Shown here one piece after another: positions 24,501 to 32,950 of a DNA stretch of 64,000 nucleotides. Made by a program: the position numbers and the translations under genes. Origin of the DNA: Lunatimonas sp. (GTDB lineage Bacteria > Bacteroidota > Bacteroidia > Cytophagales > Cyclobacteriaceae); NCBI RefSeq assembly GCF_020832325.1, contig NZ_JAFIEU010000010.1, positions 1-64,000 of the forward strand, in the 5' to 3' direction. Numbering within the stretch: the stretch's first letter is position 1; each line of letters begins with the position of its first letter. The notes below the pieces were generated by a model. The model did not search any database, was not told the origin of the DNA, and saw only the letters and a list, made by a program, of their open reading frames with translations.

Positions 24501-26691
24501 CATCCGAGGAGACGGGCACAGCCAACACACTTCCGGCAGAGAGATTATCGCCTCCTATATCCAATCCATTTTGCATGGGATTTCCATTGAGATCCCAAAC
24601 CGTTTGCCCGTCGGTGTAAAAAAGAACCTGGCCTGCTTGATCGGAAACTGTGGTAACCCCGGCAGGGATGTTTTGAGGATGGGGATTTTGTATAGGCCTG
24701 GGTACCGGCGCCTCCGGATCATTGGGGTCCGGGTTGAAGTCCAGTCCCGCACCGTTTCCGAAGTACCAGATATTATTCGTTTGATCGTCTACATCCCACA
24801 TTTGAATACGTATTCCGGCGTAGGAGTAGCAGGAAGATCCCACCTCACGTACCAAAACCCAATAGTACCCGGGACGACAAACCTCGTTCGGAGCTTCCTG
24901 CTGCCAGCCTTGGTCCCGCTTGTTGGACCAGAAATACTCGTAGTTGCCACCCTGTCCGGGCTGCTGACCAACACCGGGCTGACCGACGCCGGGTTGACCA
25001 AACCCCGGCTGACCAAATCCGGGCTGACCTACTCCAGGTTGCCCTACTCCAGGTTGGCCACCTTGGTCCTGACCACTTTGCACATCCACCAGCGGCATCA
25101 AATCAATACAAGCCGGGTCACACAACGTCGTGTCCGCAGGCTTAAACTGGACCTGTAGGTCATTTTCTTGGAAACTAATGGTTTCTGTTACTTCCCTGGT
25201 TTCTCCGTTGGCAAAGGTTACAGTCAATTTAACGGTAACCTGCTGCTCTGCGGTGGCTTCCCTTGGCAATAACAGGTGTTCCTTGGTCAGATCTATCTCG
25301 ATTTCCTCCCCTTCTTCATCTACCAACGGAGGCAAAATCTCCCAATCAAAACTTACGGGACGGTAGTTAAGGGGACTTATCTGACTGGTCAGCAACAGCG
25401 GATTGTTCATACAGGGGTCAAACGGCTCCCAGGTAAAGGTCACCTCGGCGCCCACATCGATGGTGGGTGTAAAAACGGTAAAGACCCTTCCGCAAAAGTC
25501 TGCCCCCTCAAAGGGATCAGATTCTACTTCCAAGTCGCCCAGGACCTCCTCGTCTGGATTACCGATTCTGCCCAAAAACTGGGGTCCACCCTCGGTTTCC
25601 TCGTAGATATAATACAGTTGCCCATCCGGACCTACCCGTAGATCATAGATCCTATACACTTCGTGCCCTAGGTCTATCGCCAAAGGTCCGGTCGGTACAG
25701 GAACCTGCTCCTCGTCGTCATTCTCATCATCCCCTTCCTCCTCTTCATCCTCTTCTGGAAGTTCATCTGCGTAGCTGCCGTCGGATCCGATGCGGAAGAG
25801 CTGATTTCCCCTTGAAAAATAAAGCATTTCTCCATTTGGAGAAAAAGCTACTCCTTCTATAGATTCATCCCCTCCGGTATTTTCCAGCACCAAAGGCTCC
25901 CCCAAGGTTCCAGAGTTGGCATCAAAATCAAACACCAACAAATCCTCTCCTACCCCCTGCGGAATAATAACCAATTTGGCGGCGTCCTCGTCAAATACAA
26001 AGGACTTTGGAACGATGTCTATGGGGAGGTTTTGAAGCAACGTGAATTGTCCGCTTTGATCTTCAATCCGGTTAACGAGCAGGTTTCCATCGTTAAAGCT
26101 TACCAAGTGGCTGGCGGAGGTAGGCGTCTTGATGACAATGATAGCCCCTTGCGCCGCGCCCAAGCTGCCTCCGGGAGATACGGCACCCGCTGGGGGCTGA
26201 TTCGCCGGCGCCCCGCCTTGGTTATCCATATCTACGATATCGTATTCCAGTTCACCGTTCCGGTTGATAAAAAAAAGGTAAAAGGTACGGCTGCCTCCCA
26301 CCGTTGGGTTAAAGTCTTGTACCGCGATAGCCACCGACTGTCGCTCAGTTTCGTCACCTCCGAGCTCCCCGATAATCCCCTGCATGGGCTCATTCAGGTA
26401 ATTGTAAACCAAAGCTCCATCGGTATAAAAAAGAATCTCTCCTGAAATGGGATCTACAGCCATGGCTGTGTTACCTTTGCCTAGGACGATGTTTGGTGAC
26501 AGGCTCCTTACCCGTGCCGTGCCATCTTTTCCGAAGGAAAGGTAGTTGTTTTCACCCCCTTCGCAGTACCCAAAAATCCATTCATTGTTATTAAATCCCT
26601 GACCGTAACCAACATGGCTCTCAAAAAGTAATAAGATCAATGCTATGGAAACAAAAATAGCATGATTTATGTAGTTAGGAAGAGATTTCAT
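21508..26691 (-). CDS. Giant secreted protein: two WYFG-type propeller-like modules, Ig/PKD repeats, CHU_C domain
   Basis: 1727 residues, with a signal peptide (HAIFVSIALILLLFESHVGYG). Two homologous N-terminal modules (about 35-400 and 640-960) each start with an EWIFG/NIWYFG strand and contain FYTDG repeats; they look like WD/beta-propeller-type domains. Between them are an acidic stretch near 312-330 and a Gly-Gln-Pro repeat (GQPGV/GQPGF, about residues 540-580). Ig/PKD-like domains fill about 1080-1640, and the C-terminal 90 residues are a CHU_C/gliding-motility-associated domain (MEVYIFNRWGELIYYCEE, CTWDGYVNGQKVPVGTY). Type IX cargo; a role in adhesion or gliding is inference. The divergent PorP/SprF gene is the likely secretion partner. 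Confidence 0.88.
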   Translation of the reverse strand: MKSLPNYINHAIFVSIALILLLFESHVGYGQGFNNNEWIFGYCEGGENNYLSFGKDGTARVRSLSPNIVLGKGNTAMAVDPISGEILFYTDGALVYNYLNEPMQGIIGELGGDETERQSVAIAVQDFNPTVGGSRTFYLFFINRNGELEYDIVDMDNQGGAPANQPPAGAVSPGGSLGAAQGAIIVIKTPTSASHLVSFNDGNLLVNRIEDQSGQFTLLQNLPIDIVPKSFVFDEDAAKLVIIPQGVGEDLLVFDFDANSGTLGEPLVLENTGGDESIEGVAFSPNGEMLYFSRGNQLFRIGSDGSYADELPEEDEEEEGDDENDDEEQVPVPTGPLAIDLGHEVYRIYDLRVGPDGQLYYIYEETEGGPQFLGRIGNPDEEVLGDLEVESDPFEGADFCGRVFTVFTPTIDVGAEVTFTWEPFDPCMNNPLLLTSQISPLNYRPVSFDWEILPPLVDEEGEEIEIDLTKEHLLLPREATAEQQVTVKLTVTFANGETREVTETISFQENDLQVQFKPADTTLCDPACIDLMPLVDVQSGQDQGGQPGVGQPGVGQPGFGQPGFGQPGVGQPGVGQQPGQGGNYEYFWSNKRDQGWQQEAPNEVCRPGYYWVLVREVGSSCYSYAGIRIQMWDVDDQTNNIWYFGNGAGLDFNPDPNDPEAPVPRPIQNPHPQNIPAGVTTVSDQAGQVLFYTDGQTVWDLNGNPMQNGLDIGGDNLSAGSVLAVPVSSDETLFYLFTTRTGADGTSEVKFSMVDIKGDNAEGIGNVVTKNNFLFSSSTEHSAALNAGDTTWVAFHEAGNNTFRMYPVSGQGIGQPVFNSVGGVHGFGASTGVMKFAGDGSKLAVTYVDGGVNKLQIFDFDQNTGELTEFALLDLGTDGQVYGLEFSSDNSRVFVSYRNGGPGVEEFYLQSVEETDDTDPDNPVTTRCQECFDSAVGRSAIEQCILESRETVPQTSGLDLGALQVGPDGQIYVAVVGSNRIGQILPGRGCNPSTFNQDAVEPMPGTTNLGLPSFVQQSGSNIPDPSLSGPDRLCLGAEEGAFGLFEGGGEPDIDLYNWTIYNEQGEIVDQFLNGGEDLQNLEYQFQTVGIFTVELEVNRCGEPWEEIFRMEVEVVDSPELILPSDIALCGDSVLELVAVDPDDPRIDEYVFQWVNAAGEILGDQNILEVTEESIYTVTVAYRVPEDVDPEMFQACPVTGSVFVGPPFEFEIDQSAEEVCLGETVSFTPNTPVSGSWSIQLQGSTDRIALSDTLALTLDTRILEQAGDYELFFLTADPLDSTCVFERSAFLRVNGGPAFDILAISPAQSCEVGDGSLEVQPQVLLDSLLVPELDLIFFVVLANDIQVLDGLEPGVYTLIGYANGCSTSQVAIIENANPPSDITFEVEVRDEGCGPDGTFLGGIDLVFPNGPATGVYEVLGLDDGQVYSEPFEAQATLSIDLPAGRYTLEVRDVGGCAVPAPSEVEVREFSDIVEVELFSPNLCGEVLSTSITASGDFLSVDRFGWFREVNGELLEITGETDMVITVFEPGRYEVRLYNEFDCILGSETIEIVQSSTTAPILDSRYVICPLDGNLAELNAGEFVSYSWTLDGQELGVEARFVPTLPGLYELRVWDEVGCEFVVPFEVEEDCEINVTFPNALVPGSTVRNFVVYTKGPIDQMEVYIFNRWGELIYYCEETNPSPEVALCTWDGYVNGQKVPVGTYPVVVRFSSEQQQIDRTIRKAIVVIE

Positions 26692-26771
26692 AATTTACCA
26701 GCTGCTTTAAATACGCTTTAAAGCTGCAATCCGTTTATTAGCTGTTAAGTATTCAATTAACGAATAAATCT

Positions 26772-27821
26772 TTGTTAAAGTCGCAATTAAATAGAGTTTT
26801 TTTCAGCATCCTGTTTATGGTATTGGCATCCAATTCCTTTGCCCAAGACCCCCATTACAGTCAGTACTATGCTGCACCTTTATTTCTCAATCCTGCCTTT
26901 GCCGGGTCCGAATTGGCGACGCGAATCGGTGTGAATTACCGAACCCAGTGGCCAGGACTAGACGCAAACTTCAATACCTTTTCTGCCTATGTAGACACCT
27001 ACGTAGAAGATTATAATGTAGGGGTGGGTTTTCTCGCCACCAATGACGTGGAAGGTGCTGCCGGGTTGCACTCTACATCCCTGTCCGGTTTGGTGTCTTA
27101 CGAACTGCGCGTGGCAGATGGCGCTTATTTCCGACCTGGATTTCAAGCCACCTACATGCGACGGGACATTGGGTTTTACGAAAACCTCGTCTTTGCCAAC
27201 CAAATCAATCCCAACAACCCCTTCGGCCCGTTACTGCCTGGAACCGAGCTGGCGGGATTTGGTGAGCCCGTCAATCTACTATCCCTTTCCCTGGGCGGTC
27301 TCTTTTTTACCGAGGATTTCTGGGTAGGGTTTACCGGGCATCACATTAACCAGCCCAATCAAAGCTTTGTTCGAGACGGCATCAGCAACCTGCCCATGAA
27401 GTATTCCTTTCACGCAGGATACCGGATTTCTCTGGGACAGGGACCCATGAAGCGGGATTTTACACATACGTATCGGGAACGGTACTTTACCCCTACCGTG
27501 AACTTTAAAAAGCAGGGTCCTTTTGAACAATTGGACCTCGGCGCGTATTTTTACATGGAGCCTGTTCTATTCGGCTTGTGGTATCGGGGACTTCCCTACA
27601 AGCCAGTGGAACAGCAAAACAACCGGGACGCCCTGGTTATGATGGTTGGTTTCAATCTGCCTACAGGCCTGAACATTGGGTATAGTTTTGACTATACCGT
27701 ATCACAGCTTGGCATTCAGTCCGGTGGGGCACACGAGATCAGCATCTCCTATGTGTTCCCGCCAAAAAACCCAGGAGCTCCCCTAAAAAGGTCTACGATC
27801 CTTCCTTGCCCTAAATTTTAA
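26772..27821 (+). CDS. PorP/SprF family type IX secretion outer-membrane protein
   Basis: 349 residues. Signal peptide, then the typical N-terminal QDPHYSQYYAAPLFLNPAFAG and repeated beta-barrel strands ending in SYVFPPKNP. PorP/SprF proteins assist type IX export of CHU_C-tailed adhesins and are usually encoded beside them, as here (divergent from the 1727-residue cargo, 80 bp apart). The only start that keeps the full signal peptide is TTG at 26772: Met16 would remove most of it, and no ATG lies upstream in frame. The gene is followed 12 bp later by the M48 protease. Confidence 0.88.
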   Translation: MLKSQLNRVFFSILFMVLASNSFAQDPHYSQYYAAPLFLNPAFAGSELATRIGVNYRTQWPGLDANFNTFSAYVDTYVEDYNVGVGFLATNDVEGAAGLHSTSLSGLVSYELRVADGAYFRPGFQATYMRRDIGFYENLVFANQINPNNPFGPLLPGTELAGFGEPVNLLSLSLGGLFFTEDFWVGFTGHHINQPNQSFVRDGISNLPMKYSFHAGYRISLGQGPMKRDFTHTYRERYFTPTVNFKKQGPFEQLDLGAYFYMEPVLFGLWYRGLPYKPVEQQNNRDALVMMVGFNLPTGLNIGYSFDYTVSQLGIQSGGAHEISISYVFPPKNPGAPLKRSTILPCPKF

Positions 27822-27833
27822 ACGTACCGTCCC

Positions 27834-29072
27834 ATGGACCCAACGACGATAACATACCTATTGATAGGTATTCTAACGGTTAATTTTGTTTTCTCCAAAT
27901 GGCTCAGTTGGCTCAATATTCGACAGCGAGAGGACTCCATACCAGATACATTGGAAGCGTATGTGACGATCGAAAAGTTGGCGACTACAAAAGCCTATCA
28001 GCGGGCAAATTTCAAGTTCTCCTTACTGGCAGGCTCTTTCTCCTTCGGACTCACGCTGCTCTTTTTAGCATCCGGCTTCTTTGGGTGGCTGGACTCCTAC
28101 CTAAGCCAATACACTACCCACGAATTATGGCTTCCAGCCTGCTATTTTGCCGTTCTGTACTTGGGTTCTGATCTATTGGGCATTCCCTTCGATTATTACC
28201 ACACCTTCGTGATCGAGCAACGCTTCGGCTTCAACAAGACTTCTGCAAAAACCTTTTTGATGGACAAACTTAAGGGGTACTTCCTGTCCATCCTGATAGG
28301 TGGGCTACTTTTGCTTACCTTTCTCGCCCTGGTCAACTACGTGGGAACAAATTTCTGGTGGCAATTTTGGATTGTAATCGGTGTATTTATGGTCCTGGTA
28401 AACGGTTTCTTCTCAAGCTATATCCTGCCACTTTTTAATAAACTTACCCCCTTGGAGGAGGGTGAACTCAAGCAAGCGATCCTTTCCTACGCAACCTCCA
28501 CTGACTTCCCATTGGACAACGTCTTTGTGATCGATGGGAGTAAAAGATCCTCCAAGGCCAACGCCTTTTTTTCAGGCTTCGGCAAACGCAAAAAAGTGGT
28601 TCTCTACGATACGCTGATCGCACAGCACAGCACGGAAGAACTCGTGGCCGTGCTGGCCCATGAAATCGGCCACTTTAAAAAGAAGCACATCCTGCTGAAC
28701 ATGGCCCTTGGCATACTCCAAACCGGCCTCATCCTCTATGTGCTTTCCCTCATGATCTTCAGTGAATCGCTCAGCCTCGCTTTGGGAGGCTCTCAGATGG
28801 CTGTGCACTTAAACCTGGTGGGATTTACCATGCTGTTTTCTCCGCTCTCCGGCATGATCGGCGTGGCGATGAACATGCTCAGTAGAAGGCACGAGTTTGA
28901 GGCGGATGCCTTTGCGCGGGCCACATTTTCGGGACAGCCCCTTGCCTCAGCGCTGAAAAAGCTTTCCGTAAACAACCTTTCCAACTTAAATCCACACCCC
29001 TGGTACGTATTCGTAAATTACTCCCATCCACCCATATTGCAGCGGCTGGAACGACTGGAAAGTACCGTATAA
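27834..29072 (+). CDS. M48 family membrane metalloprotease (Ste24/CAAX-protease-like)
   Basis: 412 residues with several membrane helices (about 1-20, 65-85, 100-120, 150-180, 185-205) and the zinc motif HEIGH in AVLAHEIGHFKKKH. The third ligand region is HEFEADAFAR. Topology and length match the Ste24/CAAX prenyl protease 1-like group of M48. In bacteria such enzymes act in membrane protein quality control. It lies 12 bp downstream of porP and may be co-transcribed with it, so a role in envelope or secretion quality control is possible but unproven. Confidence 0.88.
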   Translation: MDPTTITYLLIGILTVNFVFSKWLSWLNIRQREDSIPDTLEAYVTIEKLATTKAYQRANFKFSLLAGSFSFGLTLLFLASGFFGWLDSYLSQYTTHELWLPACYFAVLYLGSDLLGIPFDYYHTFVIEQRFGFNKTSAKTFLMDKLKGYFLSILIGGLLLLTFLALVNYVGTNFWWQFWIVIGVFMVLVNGFFSSYILPLFNKLTPLEEGELKQAILSYATSTDFPLDNVFVIDGSKRSSKANAFFSGFGKRKKVVLYDTLIAQHSTEELVAVLAHEIGHFKKKHILLNMALGILQTGLILYVLSLMIFSESLSLALGGSQMAVHLNLVGFTMLFSPLSGMIGVAMNMLSRRHEFEADAFARATFSGQPLASALKKLSVNNLSNLNPHPWYVFVNYSHPPILQRLERLESTV

Positions 29073-29086
29073 ATCGCTGAATCTCC

Positions 29087-29118
29087 TTGTTAATTTAGCA
29101 GATTTTCGATTAATTTTG
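29087..29118 (+). promoter_or_regulatory. Bacteroidota-type promoter of the PhyH-family gene
   Basis: TTG (29087-29089), a 21-nt spacer, then TAATTTTG (29111-29118), fits the Bacteroidota -33/-7 consensus. It lies 34 bp before the start codon of the dioxygenase gene. Confidence 0.45.
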
Positions 29119-29152
29119 AAGGCATTCCAATCAACAACAACCCATTCCTACT

Positions 29153-29938
29153 ATGGACAGCAAATCTGCACTTACCCGACTCGGCGTTAAAGAAGGCCTT
29201 TTGACCCAAGAAGAAAAAGACTTTCTGGACAAAAATGGTTACCTCAACCTAGGTAGAATACTGAGTGACGAGCAATTGAATGCGGTTCGCGAAAAAATAC
29301 AGGCACTTTTGGAAGCCGAAGGAGATCAGGCCGGTAGCGAGCTAGCGGAATCCCCTTTTATCCGGCACCCCAAAGAGGCGGGGGCAGACAGGCTGGGAGA
29401 TTTGGTCAACAAAGGAAAGGAATTCGACGTATTCTATACCCATCCACGGGTACTGGCAGCTATCCAACACGTATTGGGTTCGGAGGTGAAACTCTCGTCC
29501 TTAAACTACCGGGCGGCCAAACCCGGAGCGGGCCTGCAAAAACTCCATGCAGATTACCCGGATGCAGTTCCCTCAGGCGATTACCGAGTTTGCAATTCCA
29601 TTTGGCTGCTCGATGACTTTTCGGTAGCCAACGGCGCAACCCGGATTGTCCCCGGTACCCACCTGAGTCAGCACCTGCCTCAGGACGTGATGGAAAACCC
29701 CATGGATCCCCACCCAGAGGAACAGGTCATCGAAGCTGAGGCCGGTTCGGTGGTAATTTTCAACTCCCACACCTGGCATGGAGGCACCCAGAACCACACT
29801 TCTAATCCCCGACGTGCGATCCACAGTTACTTCTGTCGCAGAGACCAGCCCCAACAAAGTGATCAACGTCGCTACTTGAAGCCGGAAACCTTGAAGCGCA
29901 TCGGAGAGCCCGGTGCTGCCCTTTTAGATGTAGGGTGA
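29153..29938 (+). CDS. Phytanoyl-CoA dioxygenase (PhyH) family protein
   Basis: 261 residues. A double-stranded beta-helix Fe(II)/2-oxoglutarate oxygenase: facial triad H132-x-D134 in KLHADYP, distal His in FNSHTWHGG (H206 or H209), and the 2-oxoglutarate-binding Arg in NPRRAIHSYFCRR (220-221). The family hydroxylates diverse small molecules or fatty acyl chains; the substrate here is not known. The gene is monocistronic with its own promoter and a downstream hairpin (29946-29972). Confidence 0.85.
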   Translation: MDSKSALTRLGVKEGLLTQEEKDFLDKNGYLNLGRILSDEQLNAVREKIQALLEAEGDQAGSELAESPFIRHPKEAGADRLGDLVNKGKEFDVFYTHPRVLAAIQHVLGSEVKLSSLNYRAAKPGAGLQKLHADYPDAVPSGDYRVCNSIWLLDDFSVANGATRIVPGTHLSQHLPQDVMENPMDPHPEEQVIEAEAGSVVIFNSHTWHGGTQNHTSNPRRAIHSYFCRRDQPQQSDQRRYLKPETLKRIGEPGAALLDVG

Positions 29939-29945
29939 ACGCTCA

Positions 29946-29972
29946 GCCGAACCCACCAACTGGAGGTTCGGC
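29946..29972. terminator. Hairpin between convergent genes
   Basis: GCCGAACC (29946-29953) and GGTTCGGC (29965-29972) form an 8-bp stem with an 11-nt loop, between the converging PhyH-family and gpsA genes. There is no strong T-run on either side, so it may be a weak or Rho-assisted terminator. Confidence 0.4.
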
Positions 29973-30014
29973 CCGTTGAAAGTCAAGTCCTAAACTTCCG
30001 AAAATGACACCCAA

Positions 30015-31073
30015 TCAGAGGAAATCGACATCCACATGAAAGGGGTATTTCATCAGGTATTGCAAGGCAGTTTCTACTTTGAAGGACTCAAAAAGAACCT
30101 TGTATAGATTTTCTGTAATGGGAGCCCGCAGATCTGTACTTTCGAGAAACAGTTTGATCAGCCGCACCGTGTTGATCCCTTCGGCCACTTCTTCCATATC
30201 GGCTACGATATCGGTCAGTTGTTCACCTTTGGCAAGCCGGTACCCCACGGTGAAATTTCTAGACAGGGTGGAGTTACAGGTTGTCACCAAGTCTCCTATT
30301 CCTGCCAAGCCAATAAAGGATTTGGTACTGCCTCCCAGAGCTTTTCCCAGATAGATCAGTTCCACCATTCCACGGGAAACCAACAGCCCCTTGGCGTTTT
30401 CGCCTAGCCCCAGGCCGGACAGGGCACCTGCAGCGATGGCGATGGTATTTTTGAGTACACCGCTAAGCTCCACGCCTATGATATCGGAATTTCCATACAC
30501 CTGAAAATTATCGGACCGAAGCAACCGTTGCCCTTCCAGAATAACCTCTTTATATCTGCTGGCAATCACGGTGGCGGCGGGCTGTTTGAGCATGAGCTCT
30601 TTTGCCAGATTGGGGCCGGCCAAGCAGCCTACCCTGACCACAACCGTCTCATCGAGGATCAACTCACTCATGGTGGAAATATTATCCCGGTTGATACGGG
30701 TCACGTCCTCCATGGTCTGTCCTTCGGGAAGGTGAAGCGACAAGCCTTTGGTACCATGAATGAGAAAATGGTAGGGATGTAGAAAGGGTGCGAATATCCG
30801 CATCACCTCCCGAAAACCCACCGAAGGAATCATTGGGAACAGGGTATCGCAGCGGTCACAGATCAGTTCGGGGTCATTGGTACCCACTATGGACGGGGCT
30901 AGCACCCTCCCCCTCGCCGTGTGGGTCGCATTGATCTCTGCCACCACCTCTGGATCCCGCGCATAAACAATGACCCGGTTTTTTTCCGCGAGCAGATTGG
31001 CAATGGCAACACCAAAGCTGCCCACGCCGATCACTCCCACCGGTTTATCCCTTGAAAAGCTTCTCGAGCTCAT
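30015..31073 (-). CDS. gpsA: NAD(P)+-dependent glycerol-3-phosphate dehydrogenase
   Basis: 352 residues. Reduces dihydroxyacetone phosphate to sn-glycerol-3-phosphate for phospholipid synthesis. Rossmann signature GVIGVGSFGVAIANLL at the N-terminus, and the catalytic Lys region VELSGVLKNTIAIAAGAL plus GLAGIGDLVTTC. Overlaps the 3' end of the acyltransferase gene by 29 bp; the two should be co-expressed, and together they make and acylate glycerol-3-phosphate. The overlap is real unless translation starts further downstream. Confidence 0.95.
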   Translation of the reverse strand: MSSRSFSRDKPVGVIGVGSFGVAIANLLAEKNRVIVYARDPEVVAEINATHTARGRVLAPSIVGTNDPELICDRCDTLFPMIPSVGFREVMRIFAPFLHPYHFLIHGTKGLSLHLPEGQTMEDVTRINRDNISTMSELILDETVVVRVGCLAGPNLAKELMLKQPAATVIASRYKEVILEGQRLLRSDNFQVYGNSDIIGVELSGVLKNTIAIAAGALSGLGLGENAKGLLVSRGMVELIYLGKALGGSTKSFIGLAGIGDLVTTCNSTLSRNFTVGYRLAKGEQLTDIVADMEEVAEGINTVRLIKLFLESTDLRAPITENLYKVLFESFKVETALQYLMKYPFHVDVDFL

Positions 31074-32748
31074 AACCTAACAGTCTGTTGTGGTAATAGT
31101 ATAAAAGATTCATATCCTCGGTAAGGATCTCGTTCGAATTGCTCCGCACCAAAGGCCGCTTGGCGTGGTACATGCCCACGTTTTCCAGACCATGCTGAAT
31201 GATACGATCGATGTCTTCGTTCAGGTGGGGGGCCATATGCAGCTTCCCTTCTCCTTTTAGCTGGCGAACTCGGTTCAACACCCGCTCACAGGATTCTCTG
31301 AAGTCCTCGTAGGGGATGGAAATATCCTCCTCCGGAAGCTTCAGCAAACTGAACAAGTCCAGCTTTCGGTTGGCCCGCTTGATCAGGTTAAAGGCCGTGA
31401 AGGCCACCAAATGACTACTAAAGACGCGGTTGATCTTGTGAAATTCCTCCACGATTCGCTCGCCAAGCGCCTTGGTGTATTCCTCTTCCCGCTGTGTGTC
31501 CACAGTCACCTGACCGTTGGATACAAAATAATCCCGGCACTCCACCACCCGGCCATGCTTGTCAAGGCTCCTCCCTTCTGCGTCCACATAATTCCCCATA
31601 ATGTCCATAGCTTTTCCGATGGAAACGGATATATCGGACCCCTTTGTGAAAAACTTCACCAGAAATTTGGAGATCTTATAGGAAGTGGAAAATTCGTCCG
31701 ACTCTTTGTAGTAGCGTTCCTGCCCCGTCAGGTTCAGGTGCTCGTGGATAAGGCTGGGTGCCTCCAACACAAAATGGTAGTTGATGGTCACCGGAACAAT
31801 GAAGATTTTTCCGGAAACATCCGGAATATCGTTTTGAAAATTGATCCGCTGCGCCTCCACGGCCGTACTGAGCAAGCCCAGTTTTAGCTTTGATTCGATG
31901 TTGCCACTCCTGGACCGGGTACCTCCCGGAAAAAACAAACTGTGGCATCCAAACTGTATTGCTTCGCAGGAATAGGTCTTCAGCGTCTCCACATACACCA
32001 AATTCTTTTTTCGCCGGTCTACCTTATAAGCCCCAAGAGCGTCCATGAAATAAGCGAAAATCTGGATGTTGAAGAGATTTAGCCCGGCGCCATAAATAAA
32101 TGGAGGCAACCCCAGCGTGCTGATCGTCCACCCAATCAGTATGCTATCCAAATTGGAAAAGTGCGTGGGCACCATTACAATGGTTCCTTTAGACGCTAAA
32201 TCGCGCAACTGATCCGTTTCGCCAATGATTTGGATTTTGTCCTGTAAGCTATATTGATTGCTAAAAAAGGACTTGACACCCTTCACTCTTGCCGCATTGA
32301 GCAACCTGGAGAATCCAAAGGTGGCCAAGCTCCGGGTCATTTTGTAATGGGCGTGCTTGAAGTTACCGGCGATCTCCTCCACGTAACGCCGAACGATGGT
32401 TTCCAGAATTTCTAGGTAGGCGGTCCGCTTTTCTTCCACAGAGAGCTGATGCTCGATTTCCACCGCCAGCAGCGAGGTTTTGATTTTGGCCCAAAACAAG
32501 GGTTCATCATCCGGGTCCACCAGCCAGGGATTTTGCTTCAGGCGCATTCTTTCCCGGTAAAGCACCGTCTCCAGCTCCTCCTTCAAGAGGTGGAGTTGAT
32601 TGCCTGTAGATTCCAAAATCCGGGCAACGCTGGCATCGGTCACCTGCTTGATAAACGCCTTCCGGTCTTTGGCAAGCTTCACCACTGGCCACTCATCCTT
32701 GCGGGGAAGAATGGGCGCATAAGCACGCTTAATATAATCGTCAGTCAA
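31045..32748 (-). CDS. Glycerol-3-phosphate/1-acyl-glycerol-3-phosphate acyltransferase (PlsB/PlsC family)
   Basis: 567 residues. The catalytic HX4D motif is H196 to D201 in PTHFSNLD, and the phosphate-binding motif is FFPGGTRSRSG (about 275). A long N-terminal region precedes the acyltransferase core and a helical C-terminal region follows it, as in the larger GPAT-like proteins of Bacteroidota. It transfers an acyl group onto glycerol-3-phosphate or lysophosphatidate at the membrane. Overlap with gpsA, which makes its substrate, gives strong context. Acceptor specificity cannot be decided from sequence. Confidence 0.82.
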   Translation of the reverse strand: MTDDYIKRAYAPILPRKDEWPVVKLAKDRKAFIKQVTDASVARILESTGNQLHLLKEELETVLYRERMRLKQNPWLVDPDDEPLFWAKIKTSLLAVEIEHQLSVEEKRTAYLEILETIVRRYVEEIAGNFKHAHYKMTRSLATFGFSRLLNAARVKGVKSFFSNQYSLQDKIQIIGETDQLRDLASKGTIVMVPTHFSNLDSILIGWTISTLGLPPFIYGAGLNLFNIQIFAYFMDALGAYKVDRRKKNLVYVETLKTYSCEAIQFGCHSLFFPGGTRSRSGNIESKLKLGLLSTAVEAQRINFQNDIPDVSGKIFIVPVTINYHFVLEAPSLIHEHLNLTGQERYYKESDEFSTSYKISKFLVKFFTKGSDISVSIGKAMDIMGNYVDAEGRSLDKHGRVVECRDYFVSNGQVTVDTQREEEYTKALGERIVEEFHKINRVFSSHLVAFTAFNLIKRANRKLDLFSLLKLPEEDISIPYEDFRESCERVLNRVRQLKGEGKLHMAPHLNEDIDRIIQHGLENVGMYHAKRPLVRSNSNEILTEDMNLLYYYHNRLLGYELEKLFKG

Positions 32749-32903
32749 GTTGTCAGAAGTTTATTTAGACAAAGATAGCAAAATCCATTCCCCTCTCCGC
32801 TTAAAAAACATCCACAGGACGGGGATTGAAAAGCAAAGTATGTATTTTTTACCAAGAATTGGATTTTTCCGCAAACGATAAACAGAATATTCAGGAATGC
32901 AGT

Positions 32904-32934
32904 TTTGTCAATGACCGAATAGGTCGTATTATTG
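32904..32934 (+). promoter_or_regulatory. Candidate Bacteroidota-type promoter of the polyprenyl synthase gene
   Basis: TTTG (32904-32907), a 19-nt spacer, then TATTATTG (32927-32934), one mismatch from TAnnTTTG. It lies 16 bp before the start codon, so the 5' UTR would be short. Confidence 0.45.
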
Positions 32935-32950
32935 CACCACCATAGGCCAA

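Noticed and set aside
24950-25072. CRISPR-like or satellite repeat
   Set aside because: The repeat is in frame and encodes the GQPG linker of a protein.
24259-25158. 299-codon frame on the plus strand inside the giant CHU_C gene
   Set aside because: Antisense to a long coding region with clear domain repeats; no family features of its own.
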